Source: Methanothermococcus thermolithotrophicus DSM 2095
Lineage (GTDB): Archaea; AGJL01; Methanococci; Methanococcales; Methanococcaceae
DNA length: 64,000 nucleotides
Assembly: GCF_946463545.1 (NCBI RefSeq)
Contig: NZ_OX296583.1
Coordinates: forward strand, 434,001-498,000
Direction of reading: 5' to 3'
Shown: positions 48,615 to 59,960 of the stretch, one piece after another
How positions within the stretch are numbered: position 1 is the stretch's first letter
Layout: each line of letters starts with the position of its first letter
Position numbers and translations under genes: made by a program
Notes under the pieces: generated by a model
Seen by the model: the letters and a program-made list of their open reading frames with translations, nothing else
Told to the model about the DNA's origin: nothing
The model's database searches: none

Positions 48615-49028
48615 TTATAATGATTTGGAAATTACCCTTATAATATCTCCATCAGAGATTATTCCTACCAATTTTTTTTCTTCATCAGTTACTGGAAGTT
48701 GATTTATTATTTCCTGTCCATTTCCAAACATATCCATCTTTTTTATTGCCTCAACAATTGAATCTTCAGGACTTACCGTAACAACGTTTTTGGTCATTAC
48801 ATCACTAACCCTGGTATCAAGTGTGTATTTATCTATTATTAAATTATAACCTATGTCTGTAGTAGTTATTATTCCAATAACTTTTTTATCGTTATCAACT
48901 ACTGGCAAACAGCTTATCTTATATTTTAGAAGGATTTCAAAAGCTTCAACCACACCTTCTTCTGGTGAAACTGAAACAACATCCTTTGTCATTATGTCTT
49001 TGACTTTTACATCCATAATTTCTTTCAT
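48615..49028 (-). CDS. CBS-domain pair protein
   Basis: 137 residues made entirely of two CBS units ([50 protein letters not shown]), a stand-alone adenine-nucleotide-sensing module whose partner is not evident. GGAGGG precedes the ATG. Convergent with the lipoprotein gene, 18 bases between stops. Confidence 0.9.
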   Translation of the reverse strand: MKEIMDVKVKDIMTKDVVSVSPEEGVVEAFEILLKYKISCLPVVDNDKKVIGIITTTDIGYNLIIDKYTLDTRVSDVMTKNVVTVSPEDSIVEAIKKMDMFGNGQEIINQLPVTDEEKKLVGIISDGDIIRVISKSL

Positions 49029-49228
49029 TAAATTCCCTCCTGTATGCCATATATTAATCCGAGTTTAATAGTTAACAGTTTGTCCAAAAATGTTTTTAAA
49101 CTAAATGTTCAATTTTATATGGGATTTTAAATTTATTAAATAACCTATTTGGCTTTAAATGAAAAAGTTTATATACCCCTTCCCATAAGGACGTTTGAAA
49201 ATTATTACTAAATTGCAAAAGGGATTTT

Positions 49229-50188
49229 ATGATTAAAAAGGCTAAATTATCCCATGAAAACAAAGTTTCAAGTGGAATCAAGAGATTTAGTGATTTAAAA
49301 ATAGATGACAGAGACTATGACACATTCATATGGACTAAGGAAATTCTTGAACCTGAAGAAATCGATATCTGGAAGAAAACCATTGAAAACGAAATAAAAA
49401 ATGGAAAAAATATATACAATATGGCAAGACTCTACAGAGCTCATGATTTTGCTGAGCTCGTGGAGCTCGCTAAAAAGTATGGAGTAAATGTTTTCGATTG
49501 TTCAGACCCAAACAAATTTGAAAAATTAAAAGATTATGCTGAAATGGGACTAAATGGAATTAATGGAACGGTAATAACAATAATGGGCACAGGCCGGCAG
49601 TGTGGAAAATTCACAACATCAATGGTTTTAAAAAAATGCCTTGAAAAATACTACAACGTAGGAATTGTAGGAACTGAACCTCAGTCAGCCATATGTGGTG
49701 CAGATGAAATGGTAATCCCTCAGGTTATACCTGCCTGTCATGTAGCTTCCACAATATTTGGGGCGATTAAAAAAGTTGATTTGGAAAATAAGGACATTAT
49801 CATAGTTTCAGGACAGACTGGTATTTTTTCAGACCCTTTAGAGGTTGGAACTGGTAGAGGCGGCGGAGTAATTAGTTTATCCATCTTATTAGGTTCAAGA
49901 CCTGATTTTATACTATTGGCATCAAATACTGCAGATTCAAAAGAAATAAAACGTAACATTAACTTAGTGGAAGATTTAACTGGAAAAAAAGTCATCGGCG
50001 TTACATTAAACGGCAAAAATATATCCACCACAATCTCAGATTCTGAAAAACAGGGTTCTTCAAACAACCAAAATCTGGAGGACATTATAAATAAACTAAA
50101 TTTAGAATTAGGAATACCTGTAGCAGAGGTTATAAAAGGCATTAATCTGCAAAATCTCGTAGATGAAATAGTAAAAAATATAAAATAA
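49229..50188 (+). CDS. DUF1611-family P-loop protein
   Basis: 319 residues. An N-terminal Rossmann-like part (to about 110) precedes a P-loop domain with MGTGRQCGKFTTS (about 120-131), GTEPQSAICGAD, IIIVSGQTGIFSDP and GGGVISLSILLGSRPDFILLAS. Bacterial members have been linked to N-acetylation of D-glutamate or related amino-acid metabolism; the archaeal role is not known to me. GGGATTTT precedes the ATG. Confidence 0.75.
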   Translation: MIKKAKLSHENKVSSGIKRFSDLKIDDRDYDTFIWTKEILEPEEIDIWKKTIENEIKNGKNIYNMARLYRAHDFAELVELAKKYGVNVFDCSDPNKFEKLKDYAEMGLNGINGTVITIMGTGRQCGKFTTSMVLKKCLEKYYNVGIVGTEPQSAICGADEMVIPQVIPACHVASTIFGAIKKVDLENKDIIIVSGQTGIFSDPLEVGTGRGGGVISLSILLGSRPDFILLASNTADSKEIKRNINLVEDLTGKKVIGVTLNGKNISTTISDSEKQGSSNNQNLEDIINKLNLELGIPVAEVIKGINLQNLVDEIVKNIK

Positions 50189-50212
50189 TTAAATAGTTAA
50201 ATAAGGATAGTT

Positions 50213-51382
50213 TTATGATTTTATAGTTTTTAGATAATTGGCAAGTTTTTTTCCAATTCCGATTATTGCAAGAATTGGTGGAGCTCCTGGAGCTTCGGAG
50301 AATACAGAAGCATCACACACAAACAGGTTCTCCACCTCTGTCTCAAAGTTTTTATCTACAACCTTTCCAACTGCACAGGTTCCTCCAGGATGGGAGCCCC
50401 TTGGAATTGTAGAGTATATCCTGTCTATCCCAACTTCACTAAGCATGCTGGATACGGTTCCAACTCCTTCAGACATTATTTGAGCATCTTTTTTTGTTAT
50501 AGGTTTCTTTACATAATCTTTTCCAACTTCACCAACACTTTCATCCTTTATCTTCACCATAAACCCGATTATATCTTCTTTATTTACATTCTCGTATTCT
50601 TTGATCCTATCGTAGAGTAACATAGAGTAATGGGTTGCAAGAATAAAATCTTTGTATTTTTTATGTATAGACATAGGAACTTCTTTGTTGAAATTTGCTC
50701 CTTTTAATATTCCACCAACTGTAACAAATGTATCTACAAAGAGATTTTTTCCAAGGTGCTCATTATCCAATATACTGCTCAATATTCTTGGTGAATCTAT
50801 TCCACCTGCTGAAACTATAACTTTTTTGGATTTAAAGATCTTCCTTCTGTTCTCATTTCTATCTATACATTCAACAGAGAAAATATCTCCGTCTTTTTTA
50901 ATGTTAATTACTTCACAATTAATTATTATGTCGGCATTTGATTTTTTTATAAAATCCAGAGGAGTCCATTTTGCATCACATGGCCTATGGGCACACATTC
51001 CGCATTTATTACATTTACTGAAATCTATATATTTTGGAGTCCTTTCAAATCCAAAATCAAAAAATCTTTTTGTGGTATCGTTGATAAATTCCATTGGAAC
51101 TGCACTGACATTCAACTCCTTCTCTATCTCTTCATATATTTCATCTTCAATTTTTATGTCCTTTAATTTTATCCTAATCGCATTTCCTACTGAAAATACC
51201 ACAGCACCACCAAGGGAGTTTGAATACAGTACATCCACACAGTCTTCTTCTATTGCATATTGGGGCATATCTCCCTTTTCAATTAACAGTATTCTTTTAT
51301 CTGGAAAGAATTTACTCAACTCCTTTAAGACAGTACTGCCTCCTACTCCTGAACCTATCACAATAAAGTCATAATTATACAT
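50213..51382 (-). CDS. GMC-type FAD oxidoreductase with a four-cysteine cluster
   Basis: 389 residues. FAD fold DFIVIGSGVGGSTVLKEL at the N-terminus and the GMC-type C-terminus PRGSHPGGTCAVGKVVD ... LFVCDASVFSEAPGAPPILAIIGIGKKLA with the active-site histidines. Between them FSKCNKCGMCAHRPC (Cys124, 127, 130, 135) has ferredoxin-like spacing, suggesting one iron-sulfur cluster that passes electrons to or from FAD. That would suit an anaerobe better than O2 use. Substrate unknown. Confidence 0.78.
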   Translation of the reverse strand: MYNYDFIVIGSGVGGSTVLKELSKFFPDKRILLIEKGDMPQYAIEEDCVDVLYSNSLGGAVVFSVGNAIRIKLKDIKIEDEIYEEIEKELNVSAVPMEFINDTTKRFFDFGFERTPKYIDFSKCNKCGMCAHRPCDAKWTPLDFIKKSNADIIINCEVINIKKDGDIFSVECIDRNENRRKIFKSKKVIVSAGGIDSPRILSSILDNEHLGKNLFVDTFVTVGGILKGANFNKEVPMSIHKKYKDFILATHYSMLLYDRIKEYENVNKEDIIGFMVKIKDESVGEVGKDYVKKPITKKDAQIMSEGVGTVSSMLSEVGIDRIYSTIPRGSHPGGTCAVGKVVDKNFETEVENLFVCDASVFSEAPGAPPILAIIGIGKKLANYLKTIKS

Positions 51383-51436
51383 GTCCTAACCTCACTACAT
51401 ATTGATTATGGATAATAGGGTAAATAAATATATAAA

Positions 51437-51616
51437 GTGAAAATTCTAAAAGAATTTTCACAATATCGAGCTCACGTAGTGAGCGAAGAACTATGAAAAT
51501 CCATTATTGGATTTTCATTTAATCCCTTCACTCACGAATGGAGTAAAGTAAAAATGTAATAGTTGAGTAAAATCTTTACGGTTTCAACCCTCACTTAGGT
51601 GGGTGTTGAAAGAATT
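51437..51616. repeat. Array of palindromic elements upstream of prs
   Basis: GAAAATTCT-aaa-AGAATTTTC (51439-51459), CTCAC-gta-GTGAG (51472-51484), ATGAAAATCC-attatt-GGATTTTCAT (51493-51518), CACTC-acgaat-GGAGTG and a last weaker stem TCAACCCTCAC-ttag-GTGGGTGTTGA. GAGCTC and GAAGAACT linkers recur between stems as in the array at 57221. The array fills most of the 329-base gap 51383-51711; the last 90 bases are an AT-rich promoter region. Confidence 0.75.
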
Positions 51617-51702
51617 TTAAACCAACTTGTTAAAATTAAAATTATTTTTTTAACATATTTAAAATTTTACCATAATGCATTACATATACTAAAAATTTTT
51701 AA

Positions 51703-52572
<870 letters not shown>

Positions 52573-52604
52573 AATTATATTTTAGATTTCCACTACATAA
52601 TATT

Positions 52605-53111
52605 TTAATCATATTCCCAATAAAGTCCATCCAATAAAATAGCTACAGGATATCCCATTGTAGTTGAAAGCTCAGAAGCATAAATAACTAGTTTATAGGC
52701 CTCTTCTGGAGTTTTTGGACAGTAATATGGAATTTCAACAGTTTCAAGTAATTTCTTAGTCCATTGGCCCATAGGTATTTGAGCAGGAATTTTTTCCTTT
52801 AAATCCCCTCGGTGACTGATTATCATAGTTAATGGAATCTGATAAACTTTACAGAGGGAACCTATTGCATTTATTGAATTTCCCAGACCTGAATTCTGCA
52901 TTAATATGGCTGTTTTTTTCCCAGCCAGGTGAGCTCCTGCACACACCCCTATACCTTCTTCTTCTCTTGTTACAGGAATATGAATTAATTCCTTCTCACT
53001 ACACTGATCAACAAGTTTTAAAAGATTACTCAAATTTGCACATGGAACACTAGTTATAAAATCTATTCCTGATTTTTTGATTGCCTTATAAATTGCCTCA
53101 GTTGCATTCAT
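52605..53111 (-). CDS. comD: Sulfopyruvate decarboxylase subunit alpha
   Basis: TPP-dependent decarboxylation of sulfopyruvate to sulfoacetaldehyde in coenzyme M synthesis. 168 residues forming the PYR half of a TPP enzyme: FITSVPCANLSNLL, the activating glutamate in VTREEEGIGVCAGAHLAG, and ILMQNSGLGNSINAIGSL. Its beta partner ComE (PP domain) is not adjacent and must be elsewhere. GGTGAGAGAAT precedes the ATG. Confidence 0.93.
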   Translation of the reverse strand: MNATEAIYKAIKKSGIDFITSVPCANLSNLLKLVDQCSEKELIHIPVTREEEGIGVCAGAHLAGKKTAILMQNSGLGNSINAIGSLCKVYQIPLTMIISHRGDLKEKIPAQIPMGQWTKKLLETVEIPYYCPKTPEEAYKLVIYASELSTTMGYPVAILLDGLYWEYD

Positions 53112-53206
53112 ATTCTCTCACCAACTAACTGTTAAAATAATGATATGATAAGATTGTAAATTATATTATATAAGCTCTTAAAACTTTTAGAAGAAATTTC
53201 ATATTA

Positions 53207-53352
53207 TAATGGTGTGCAATTTAAGTAAATCATTCAATACATTGTAAATGAATACTGTAGTAAATAAGCCCAATTTAATTTAACAATGTATATTTATGTT
53301 TAAATAAAATTTACCTGTATCATTAGTTATGTGAGTAATGCACACCACCATA
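53207..53352. mobile_element. Second-family inverted-repeat element
   Basis: Left TATAATGGTGTGCA, right TGCACACCACCATA: 13-14 base terminal inverted repeats around 146 bp of AT-rich non-coding DNA with an inner inverted pair (ATACATTGTAAA/TTTAACAATGTAT). It lies 38 bases upstream of the methylthiotransferase gene. A related single end occurs at 18125. Nothing else is visible in 53112-53389. Confidence 0.55.
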
Positions 53353-53389
53353 CTTACTAACTTTTTGACTCTAAAATAAGGGAGATATT

Positions 53390-54697
53390 ATGACTGTAAA
53401 AATATATGTTGAAGGATATGGTTGCACTTTAAACTCTGCAGATACCACGATAATAGAAAATTCCATCAAAGAATTTAAAGACTTCCAAATAATAGACAAA
53501 GATGAAGATGCCGACATTGTAGTTATAAACACCTGTATAGTTAGATTGGAAACAGAACATAAAATGATTTCAAGGATAAAGTATCTCAGATCATTGAATA
53601 AAAAAGTTGTTGTAGCAGGTTGTATGGCAAAAGCTCTAAGGGAAAAATTAGAAGGTATTTCAGATATTTTAATAATGCCTAAAGAAGCCCATTTATCTGG
53701 AAAGATGCTCCATAATTTATTCAATGAGCGTATAGAAAAAGAAATCATACCGAAAGACAGAAATAAAAATAAAATAGGTAAAATTGGAATAGATTCCAAT
53801 AACTTAAACGATAAATTGAAATATTTAAAGCCCTCAAAAAATTCAATAATTGTACCTCTTCCAATATGTGAAGGATGTGTTGGAAAATGCTCCTACTGTA
53901 TTGTAAAAGTTGCTAGAGGTAGGTTAATATCTTACGACAGAGAATTTATTGTAAAAAAAGCCGATGAACTAATAAAAAACGGTGCAAAATGCCTATTGGT
54001 TACCGCCCAGGATACTGCATGCTATGGTTTTGATAGAAACGATAATCTTCCAAACCTAATAAACGATTTATGCTCAATAGAAGGGAAATTTGGAATGAGA
54101 ATTGGAATGATGCATGCAAAAAACGCTCTAGAAATTTTAGACGAACTGGTTGAATCTTATAAAAACGACAAGGTTACCAAATTTTTACATCTGCCAATCC
54201 AAAGCGGTGATGACGGAGTTTTAAAGGACATGAAAAGAGAATATACTGTTGATGAATTCATCTCGGTAATAAGTGAATTCAGAAGAAAGATAAAAAACCT
54301 AAACTTCACAACAGATGTTATTGTAGGTTTTCCAACTGAAACAGAGGAAGCATTTGAGAACACCTTAGAGATATTGAAAAAACTAAAGCCAGATTACACT
54401 CATGGGGCAAAATACACCCAAAGAAAATATACCGAAGCTGCAAGACTTAAACAGGTGGATACAAAAATAAGAAAAAGAAGATCTGAGATATTAAACGAAT
54501 TAAGAAGAGAACTGAGCTATGAAAACAATAAAAAACATATTGGAGAGAAATTTGAAATATTGGTTACTGGGAAAAACGAAGGAATAACTGAAAATTGTAA
54601 ACCAGTTAAGTTTAACGAAGATGCTGAGATTGGAACCTTTAGAACCATAAAAATAACTGAAGCTAAAACTTTCGGTTTATTTGGAGAGCTTAAGTAA
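53390..54697 (+). CDS. tRNA N6-threonylcarbamoyladenosine (t6A37) methylthiotransferase, archaeal e-MtaB type
   Basis: Adds a methylthio group to t6A37 of tRNA. 435 residues: N-terminal UPF0004 domain with three cluster cysteines (EGYGC, INTC, AGC), radical SAM motif CVGKCSYC after PLPICEG, and a C-terminal TRAM domain (GEKFEILVTGKN ... GTFRTIKITEAK). Archaeal/eukaryotic CDKAL1 features include MHLP/FLHLPIQSGDDGVLKDMKREY. AGGGAGATATT precedes the ATG. Confidence 0.93.
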   Translation: MTVKIYVEGYGCTLNSADTTIIENSIKEFKDFQIIDKDEDADIVVINTCIVRLETEHKMISRIKYLRSLNKKVVVAGCMAKALREKLEGISDILIMPKEAHLSGKMLHNLFNERIEKEIIPKDRNKNKIGKIGIDSNNLNDKLKYLKPSKNSIIVPLPICEGCVGKCSYCIVKVARGRLISYDREFIVKKADELIKNGAKCLLVTAQDTACYGFDRNDNLPNLINDLCSIEGKFGMRIGMMHAKNALEILDELVESYKNDKVTKFLHLPIQSGDDGVLKDMKREYTVDEFISVISEFRRKIKNLNFTTDVIVGFPTETEEAFENTLEILKKLKPDYTHGAKYTQRKYTEAARLKQVDTKIRKRRSEILNELRRELSYENNKKHIGEKFEILVTGKNEGITENCKPVKFNEDAEIGTFRTIKITEAKTFGLFGELK

Positions 54698-54967
54698 CAT
54701 ATCGCCGAGCTATGATATACTACCCCATCTTTTTTACCATTAAATTATTATAACGTCATTTATAGATAGGCCATAATTATTTTTTTGATTGCCATATTGA
54801 AAATCTTTATAAAGTATATTGTAGTATAATTTTTCACGATTTCTTAAATTGCAATATGTATAATATTTGCATACTGCTTTCATAAGATAATATAAATATA
54901 TATGATATAATGTTATAAATGTATCAATCCCATATGATAAAATGCGTAGTCGGTAAAGGGGGATACA

Positions 54968-57220
54968 ATGAACAAACTAAAAAATGTATCATTGAAAACA
55001 AAATTGATAATCATGACTGCAATGCTGTCTATACTATCTATTACAGTAGCAGGTTTTTATTCATACGATACAGCAAAAAGCAGTTTATTGGATGAAGAGT
55101 TTAACAAACTTGACGCAGTGAAAATCATTAAAAAGAATCAAATTGAAGCATATTTCAATACTAAAAGAAAAGACATTGAAACACTTTCTGAATTACCATC
55201 AATAAGAAAGGCCCTGAGAGACTATACTGAGGCGTATAAAAAAGGAATAAATTCAGTAGAATATAAAGAGAGTGAAAAAAAATGGAATGGTATTTTATCA
55301 ACATATACAAAAAAACATAACTATTACGATTTATTTTTAATAGACAAAAATGGAAACGTAGTATATACAGTATGTAGAGAACCGGATTATGCAACAAACT
55401 TAATAAACGGGCCTTATGCATCAACAGGTTTAGGAATAGCGTTTAAAGAGGCATTAAATGGAAAATTCAAGATAACTGACATTGAACATTACGCACCATC
55501 CAACGACGCACCTGCAATGTTTATGGCGGTGCCAGTTTATGATGATGGGGAATTAATAGGAGTGTTAGCTCTTCAAATACCATTGGATGAGATAAGTAAA
55601 ATAATGAACGAAAGAACTGGACTTGGCGATACTGGTGAAACTTACCTGGTAGGTAAGGATTTATTGATGAGATCTGATTCAAGATTCTCAAATGAACCAA
55701 CAACATTAAAATTGAAAGTAGATACTGAAACAGCAAAATTGGCCATTGAAGGAAAAGAAGGTCATAAAATAATCACCGATTATAGGGGTGTTCCAGTACT
55801 GAGCTCATATGCCCCTGTAACAATATGTGGGCAAATTAAATGGGGAATATTATCTGAAATCGACTTAGCCGAGGCAATGGCACCAGTAGATGACTTGAGA
55901 AATAATATAATAATTGGCTTGATAGTATTGGCATTACTGTCCTCTGCTGCAGCATATTACATCTTAGAGCACTTAATAATAAGATATTTGAGAGAGCTCG
56001 AAAACATTCTGGACGAATTAATAAAAGGCAATTTGGAAATAGAACCAAAAATAAAATTCAACAATGATGAGATAGGTAGGTTGTATGATAAAGTGAGTAC
56101 GTTGGTTGAAAACCTGCAAGAAGAGGCCAAACGACAACTTGAAGATAAAAAAGCACTGGCACAAACATTTAAAGAGCTTACCATGACTATGCAGAAAGTT
56201 GCCGAAGGAGATCTAACAGTGAGAATGGATGAAAGTGGAAAACAGAACAAACTTCAAAAAACCATCAACATGATGATAGACAACATGTCAAACCTAATAA
56301 ATGAACTAAAAGCTCAAATAATCGACTTAAACAAAGAGATAAAAACACTAAGGGAAGAAATTGAAAGGGCAAAGGAAACCTCCGATCAAGTAACAGACGC
56401 AGCTTCACAGGTGGCAACAGCTGCAACAGATCAGGCTAATAAACTACAGGACATTTCACAGGATTTAGAGGGTACCGGAGAAGCTGCTGAGAAAGTCTAC
56501 AATGCAGCTATTGATGCGGTAAATTCAGCAAATGAAATAGAGGAAAACTCAGAAACTGGAGTTAATAAAGTTGAAAATGCAATAGACACAATGCAGAGGA
56601 TCACAAACGTAATAGATGACTTAGGAAGGGCAATTCAAGAGCTCGGAGACGAGAGCAAGAAAATCAACGAAGTTACTGTATTGATTAAAGATATTGCTGA
56701 ACAAACTGGATTACTGGCTTTAAACGCTTCTATTGAAGCTGCAAGAGCTGGAGAAGCTGGAAAAGGATTTGCAGTTGTTGCAAGTGAAATTAAATCACTG
56801 GCAGAAGAGATTGGTAAATCTGTGGATGATATTGCCAAAACCATTTCAGGCATCCAAAGTAGAATCGAAAAAACCATTGATTTGGGATTAACTGGTAAAG
56901 ATGAAGTCGACAAAGGAGTTGTAGCCATAGATGAGGTAAACAGTGCGTTTATGAAAATTAAAGAAAGTGTAGATAAAGCGATGGTAAAAATAAATGCCAT
57001 TAAAGAAGACTCCAAACGGGCATCAGAGAACGTACAGCAGGCATTGAGAAACGTTCAAGATATTGCTTCAATATCTGAGGAATTTGCAGCTACTGCTGAA
57101 GAATTAACAGCAAGTGCAGAAGAACAGAATAGAATCATGGACGAGATAAGCAAAGCTACTGATAAAATAGCAGACGTTTCAGATAGGGTATCTGAATCAG
57201 CTAGTAAATTTAAAGTTTAA
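54968..57220 (+). CDS. Methyl-accepting chemotaxis protein with dCache sensor
   Basis: Transmembrane chemoreceptor, 750 residues. TM1 about 11-30, extracellular double-Cache domain 35-310 ([43 protein letters not shown]), TM2 about 317-340, HAMP modules to 430, then the long antiparallel coiled coil with the signalling tip [21 protein letters not shown] and end [19 protein letters not shown]. It would signal to CheA/CheW and the archaellum. GGGGGATACA precedes the ATG. Its last 290 residues are nearly identical to those of the next two receptors. The 270-base upstream gap is AT-rich promoter DNA without elements. Confidence 0.95.
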   Translation: MNKLKNVSLKTKLIIMTAMLSILSITVAGFYSYDTAKSSLLDEEFNKLDAVKIIKKNQIEAYFNTKRKDIETLSELPSIRKALRDYTEAYKKGINSVEYKESEKKWNGILSTYTKKHNYYDLFLIDKNGNVVYTVCREPDYATNLINGPYASTGLGIAFKEALNGKFKITDIEHYAPSNDAPAMFMAVPVYDDGELIGVLALQIPLDEISKIMNERTGLGDTGETYLVGKDLLMRSDSRFSNEPTTLKLKVDTETAKLAIEGKEGHKIITDYRGVPVLSSYAPVTICGQIKWGILSEIDLAEAMAPVDDLRNNIIIGLIVLALLSSAAAYYILEHLIIRYLRELENILDELIKGNLEIEPKIKFNNDEIGRLYDKVSTLVENLQEEAKRQLEDKKALAQTFKELTMTMQKVAEGDLTVRMDESGKQNKLQKTINMMIDNMSNLINELKAQIIDLNKEIKTLREEIERAKETSDQVTDAASQVATAATDQANKLQDISQDLEGTGEAAEKVYNAAIDAVNSANEIEENSETGVNKVENAIDTMQRITNVIDDLGRAIQELGDESKKINEVTVLIKDIAEQTGLLALNASIEAARAGEAGKGFAVVASEIKSLAEEIGKSVDDIAKTISGIQSRIEKTIDLGLTGKDEVDKGVVAIDEVNSAFMKIKESVDKAMVKINAIKEDSKRASENVQQALRNVQDIASISEEFAATAEELTASAEEQNRIMDEISKATDKIADVSDRVSESASKFKV

Positions 57221-57476
57221 TCGGAGCTCGAAGGAGCGTTATGAATTAGACAAAAACCGAAGGTTTTTGTTACTCGCTTACTTCGTAAGCGAAATCATAG
57301 ATTTTCAAAACCCTTAAAGGGAAGACTTAAAACCTTCGGTTTCGAAGCGAAGCGAAGAGCTGCAAAATCCACAAGGATTTTGCTTAATTAAGTTTTCCTT
57401 ACTTTCGAAGAACTACGAAAACGAAGGTTTTCGTTCAATCGTTCGGAAATGTTGCAAAACTCGAAAGAGTTTTGTT
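57221..57476. repeat. Large array of seven palindromic elements
   Basis: Starts ATCGGAGCTC right after the receptor stop. Hairpins: ACAAAAACC-gaa-GGTTTTTGT (57250-57270), CGCTTAC-ttc-GTAAGCG, AACCC-ttaaa-GGG, AAACC-ttc-GGTTT (57329-57342), GCAAAATCC-acaa-GGATTTTGC (57362-57383), CGAAAAC-gaag-GTTTTCG, and GCAAAACTC-gaaa-GAGTTTTG (57454-57474). Linkers GAAGAGCT and GAAGAACTACGAAA recur. The densest cluster in the window. Confidence 0.8.
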
Positions 57477-57598
57477 CAATAAATTTTAATCCTTTCTTTT
57501 CTTTTTTAGATTAAATAACAGTAATTTAAGAACATTTGTTTTTACAAAGGATTTCATTTCATTTCTTAAAATTATTTAAATACTATAGTTATTTATCC

Positions 57599-57677
57599 GT
57601 TAATTTTCCCAATATCGTAATTAAAAGTGCTAATTACACAACTACCTACATAAAAATATTATATATTATAGTTACAG
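57599..57677 (+). repeat. Duplicated chemoreceptor promoter block, copy 1
   Basis: 79 bases identical to 59962-60040, including TTATATATTATAG, a likely TATA region. In copy 2 this block lies 72 bases before the start codon; here it is 353 bases before it. Confidence 0.8.
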
Positions 57678-57688
57678 TATACTAAAAT

Positions 57689-57747
57689 GAGCTCTAACCC
57701 GCAGACGGTAACCTCCGGTATGCGAGTACATCCGAAATGCAGCTGGC
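57689..57747. other. GC-rich island of unknown nature
   Basis: About 59 bases with over half G+C in otherwise AT-dominated intergenic DNA. Contains a possible stem CGCA-ga-CGG-taacct-CCG-gta-TGCG (57700-57724). In thermophilic AT-rich archaea such islands often mark structured RNAs, but I match no known RNA family. Confidence 0.35.
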
Positions 57748-57753
57748 AATTAT

Positions 57754-57867
57754 TATAGTCGTTCTGTAATATATGTCAGTTACAATTTTAAAATAAATTT
57801 AGATGTTTGTTAAATTTCAGTTTAACGAAATTTAAGGAAGCATACATCCCATTGCAGAACGACCCAT
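57754..57867. mobile_element. MITE-like inverted-repeat element, copy D
   Basis: Left TATAGTCGTTCTGTAA, right TTGCAGAACGACCCAT; 114 bp, AT-rich. It lies within the 281 extra bases that separate the promoter block of this receptor from its start and that are absent from the duplicate receptor. The stretch 57868-57996 holds no recognisable feature. Confidence 0.7.
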
Positions 57868-58029
57868 GTTTATCTTGTTAAATACTATTGCCACCAGATT
57901 AGTGAAAATCAGCGTACTATAGTCCATATTATAAGTTCCAAACTAGTGATAATTACATATATACGGGCATGTATTGGTGTGGCATATAACTGACATGATA
58001 GCATACAACATAAATAAATCGGGAGGGGT

Positions 58030-59871
58030 GTGAAAGTGCTCAGAAATATATCTGTAAAGACCAAGATTTTATCCACCATAGCAATTTTGGTGCTTATTAT
58101 TATGGGGGTATCCTCAACAGTAATAATGGTTCATAAAAGTATGGAGCATGATGGTCATGTGATCAACCTTGCAGGAAAACAGAGAATGTTAATCCAAAAG
58201 ATGACAAAAGAGGCTTTTGTATATAAGGTTGAGCGTGAAGAAAATGATAGAAAAGATTTAAAAGAAACTTCAGAGCTATTCGACAAAACATTAAATGGCT
58301 TGATATCAGGTAGTGAGGAATTGGGTATCCCTCCTGCTCCCGATAAAGTCAAGCCACAACTTCTTAAAGTAAAGCAACTATGGGATCCATACTATGAGAA
58401 AATAAAAATAATATATTCAAAAAATCCTGATGATCCAGAGGTTGAAGAAGCATTAAACTACCTGGATGAACACGATGCGGAACTATTAACTGAAATGAAC
58501 AAAGCAGTAATGTTGTATAGCAACCTATACGATGAAAAACTTAAATTTGCAAATAATGTAGCAATGGCATCCACGGTATTGGCATTATTGTTCAGTATCG
58601 TCTCAATAATCATTATAAAGAAAACAGTTTTAGATTATATCGATGAGCTCAGAAGGATATTGGCCGAATTAGCCAACAAGAACTATGATGTAAAACCTGA
58701 AATGGAATTTAACAAGGATGAAATTGGAGAACTATTCAACAATGTCAAACAGATAATCAACAACTTAAATGAAGATATGAGAAAACAGGAAGAGGATAAA
58801 AAAGCATTGGCTAAAACATTTAAAGAACTTACCATAACTATGCAGAAAGTTGCCGAAGGAGATCTAACAGTGAGAATGGATGAAAGTGGAAAACAGAACA
58901 GACTCCAAAAAACCATTAATAAAACATTAGACAACATGTCAAACCTAATAAATGAACTAAAAGCTCAAATAATCGACTTAAACAAAGAGATAAAAACACT
59001 AAGGGAAGAAATTGAAAGGGCAAAAGAAACCTCAGATCAGGTTGCAGATGCAGCTTCACAGGTTGCCACAGCTGCAACAGATCAGGCAAACAAACTACAG
59101 GACATTTCGCAGGACTTGGAGAACACCGGAGAAGTTGTTAATGATACATACAACGCAGCTATTGATGCGGTAAATTCAGCTGAAGAGATAGAAGAAAACT
59201 CAAAAACTGGTGTACAGAAGGTTGAAAATGCAATAGACACAATGCAGAGAATCACAAACGTAATAGATGACTTAGGAAGGGCAATTCAAGAGCTCGGAGA
59301 CGAGAGCAAGAAAATCAACGAAGTTACTGTATTGATTAAAGATATTGCTGAACAAACTGGATTACTGGCTTTAAACGCTTCTATTGAAGCTGCAAGAGCT
59401 GGAGAAGCTGGAAAAGGATTTGCAGTTGTTGCAAGTGAAATTAAATCACTGGCAGAAGAGATTGGTAAATCTGTGGATGATATTGCCAAAACCATTACAG
59501 GAATACATAAAAGAGTTGAAAAAACAATCGACCTCGGCCTTACAGGTAAGGACGAAGTGGATAAAGGAGTCGTGGCAATAGATGAGGTAAATAATGCATT
59601 TATGAAAATCAAAGAAAGTGTAGATAAAGCAATGATAAAAATAAATGCTATTAAAGAAGACTCACAGCAAGCTTCAGAGAACGTACAGCAGGCATTAAGC
59701 AATGTTCAAGATATTGCTTCAATATCTGAGGAATTTGCAGCTACTGCGGAAGAACTAACCGCTAGTGCTGAAGAACAGAATAGAATCATGGACGAGATAA
59801 GCAAAGCTACTGATAAAATAGCAGACGTTTCAGATAGAGTATCTGAATCAGCCGATAGATTTAACGTTTAA
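58030..59871 (+). CDS. Methyl-accepting chemotaxis protein with PilJ-like sensor (paralogue 1)
   Basis: 613 residues. TM1 about 9-32, extracellular four-helix PilJ/NarX-type sensor 35-178 with the signature [21 protein letters not shown]2 about 180-200, HAMP modules and the signalling coiled coil with [21 protein letters not shown] start after GGAGGGGT. Residues 1-190 and 310-613 are almost identical to the next receptor, while 190-310 differ and instead resemble the dCache receptor ([33 protein letters not shown]), a mosaic pointing to gene conversion. Confidence 0.94.
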   Translation: MKVLRNISVKTKILSTIAILVLIIMGVSSTVIMVHKSMEHDGHVINLAGKQRMLIQKMTKEAFVYKVEREENDRKDLKETSELFDKTLNGLISGSEELGIPPAPDKVKPQLLKVKQLWDPYYEKIKIIYSKNPDDPEVEEALNYLDEHDAELLTEMNKAVMLYSNLYDEKLKFANNVAMASTVLALLFSIVSIIIIKKTVLDYIDELRRILAELANKNYDVKPEMEFNKDEIGELFNNVKQIINNLNEDMRKQEEDKKALAKTFKELTITMQKVAEGDLTVRMDESGKQNRLQKTINKTLDNMSNLINELKAQIIDLNKEIKTLREEIERAKETSDQVADAASQVATAATDQANKLQDISQDLENTGEVVNDTYNAAIDAVNSAEEIEENSKTGVQKVENAIDTMQRITNVIDDLGRAIQELGDESKKINEVTVLIKDIAEQTGLLALNASIEAARAGEAGKGFAVVASEIKSLAEEIGKSVDDIAKTITGIHKRVEKTIDLGLTGKDEVDKGVVAIDEVNNAFMKIKESVDKAMIKINAIKEDSQQASENVQQALSNVQDIASISEEFAATAEELTASAEEQNRIMDEISKATDKIADVSDRVSESADRFNV

Positions 59872-59960
59872 TACATTTTATTCTTTTTTCTTTTTTAGGT
59901 TAAATAACGGTAATTTAAGAACACCTATTTTTACAAAGGCAATTTCGTTTCATTTTTCAT

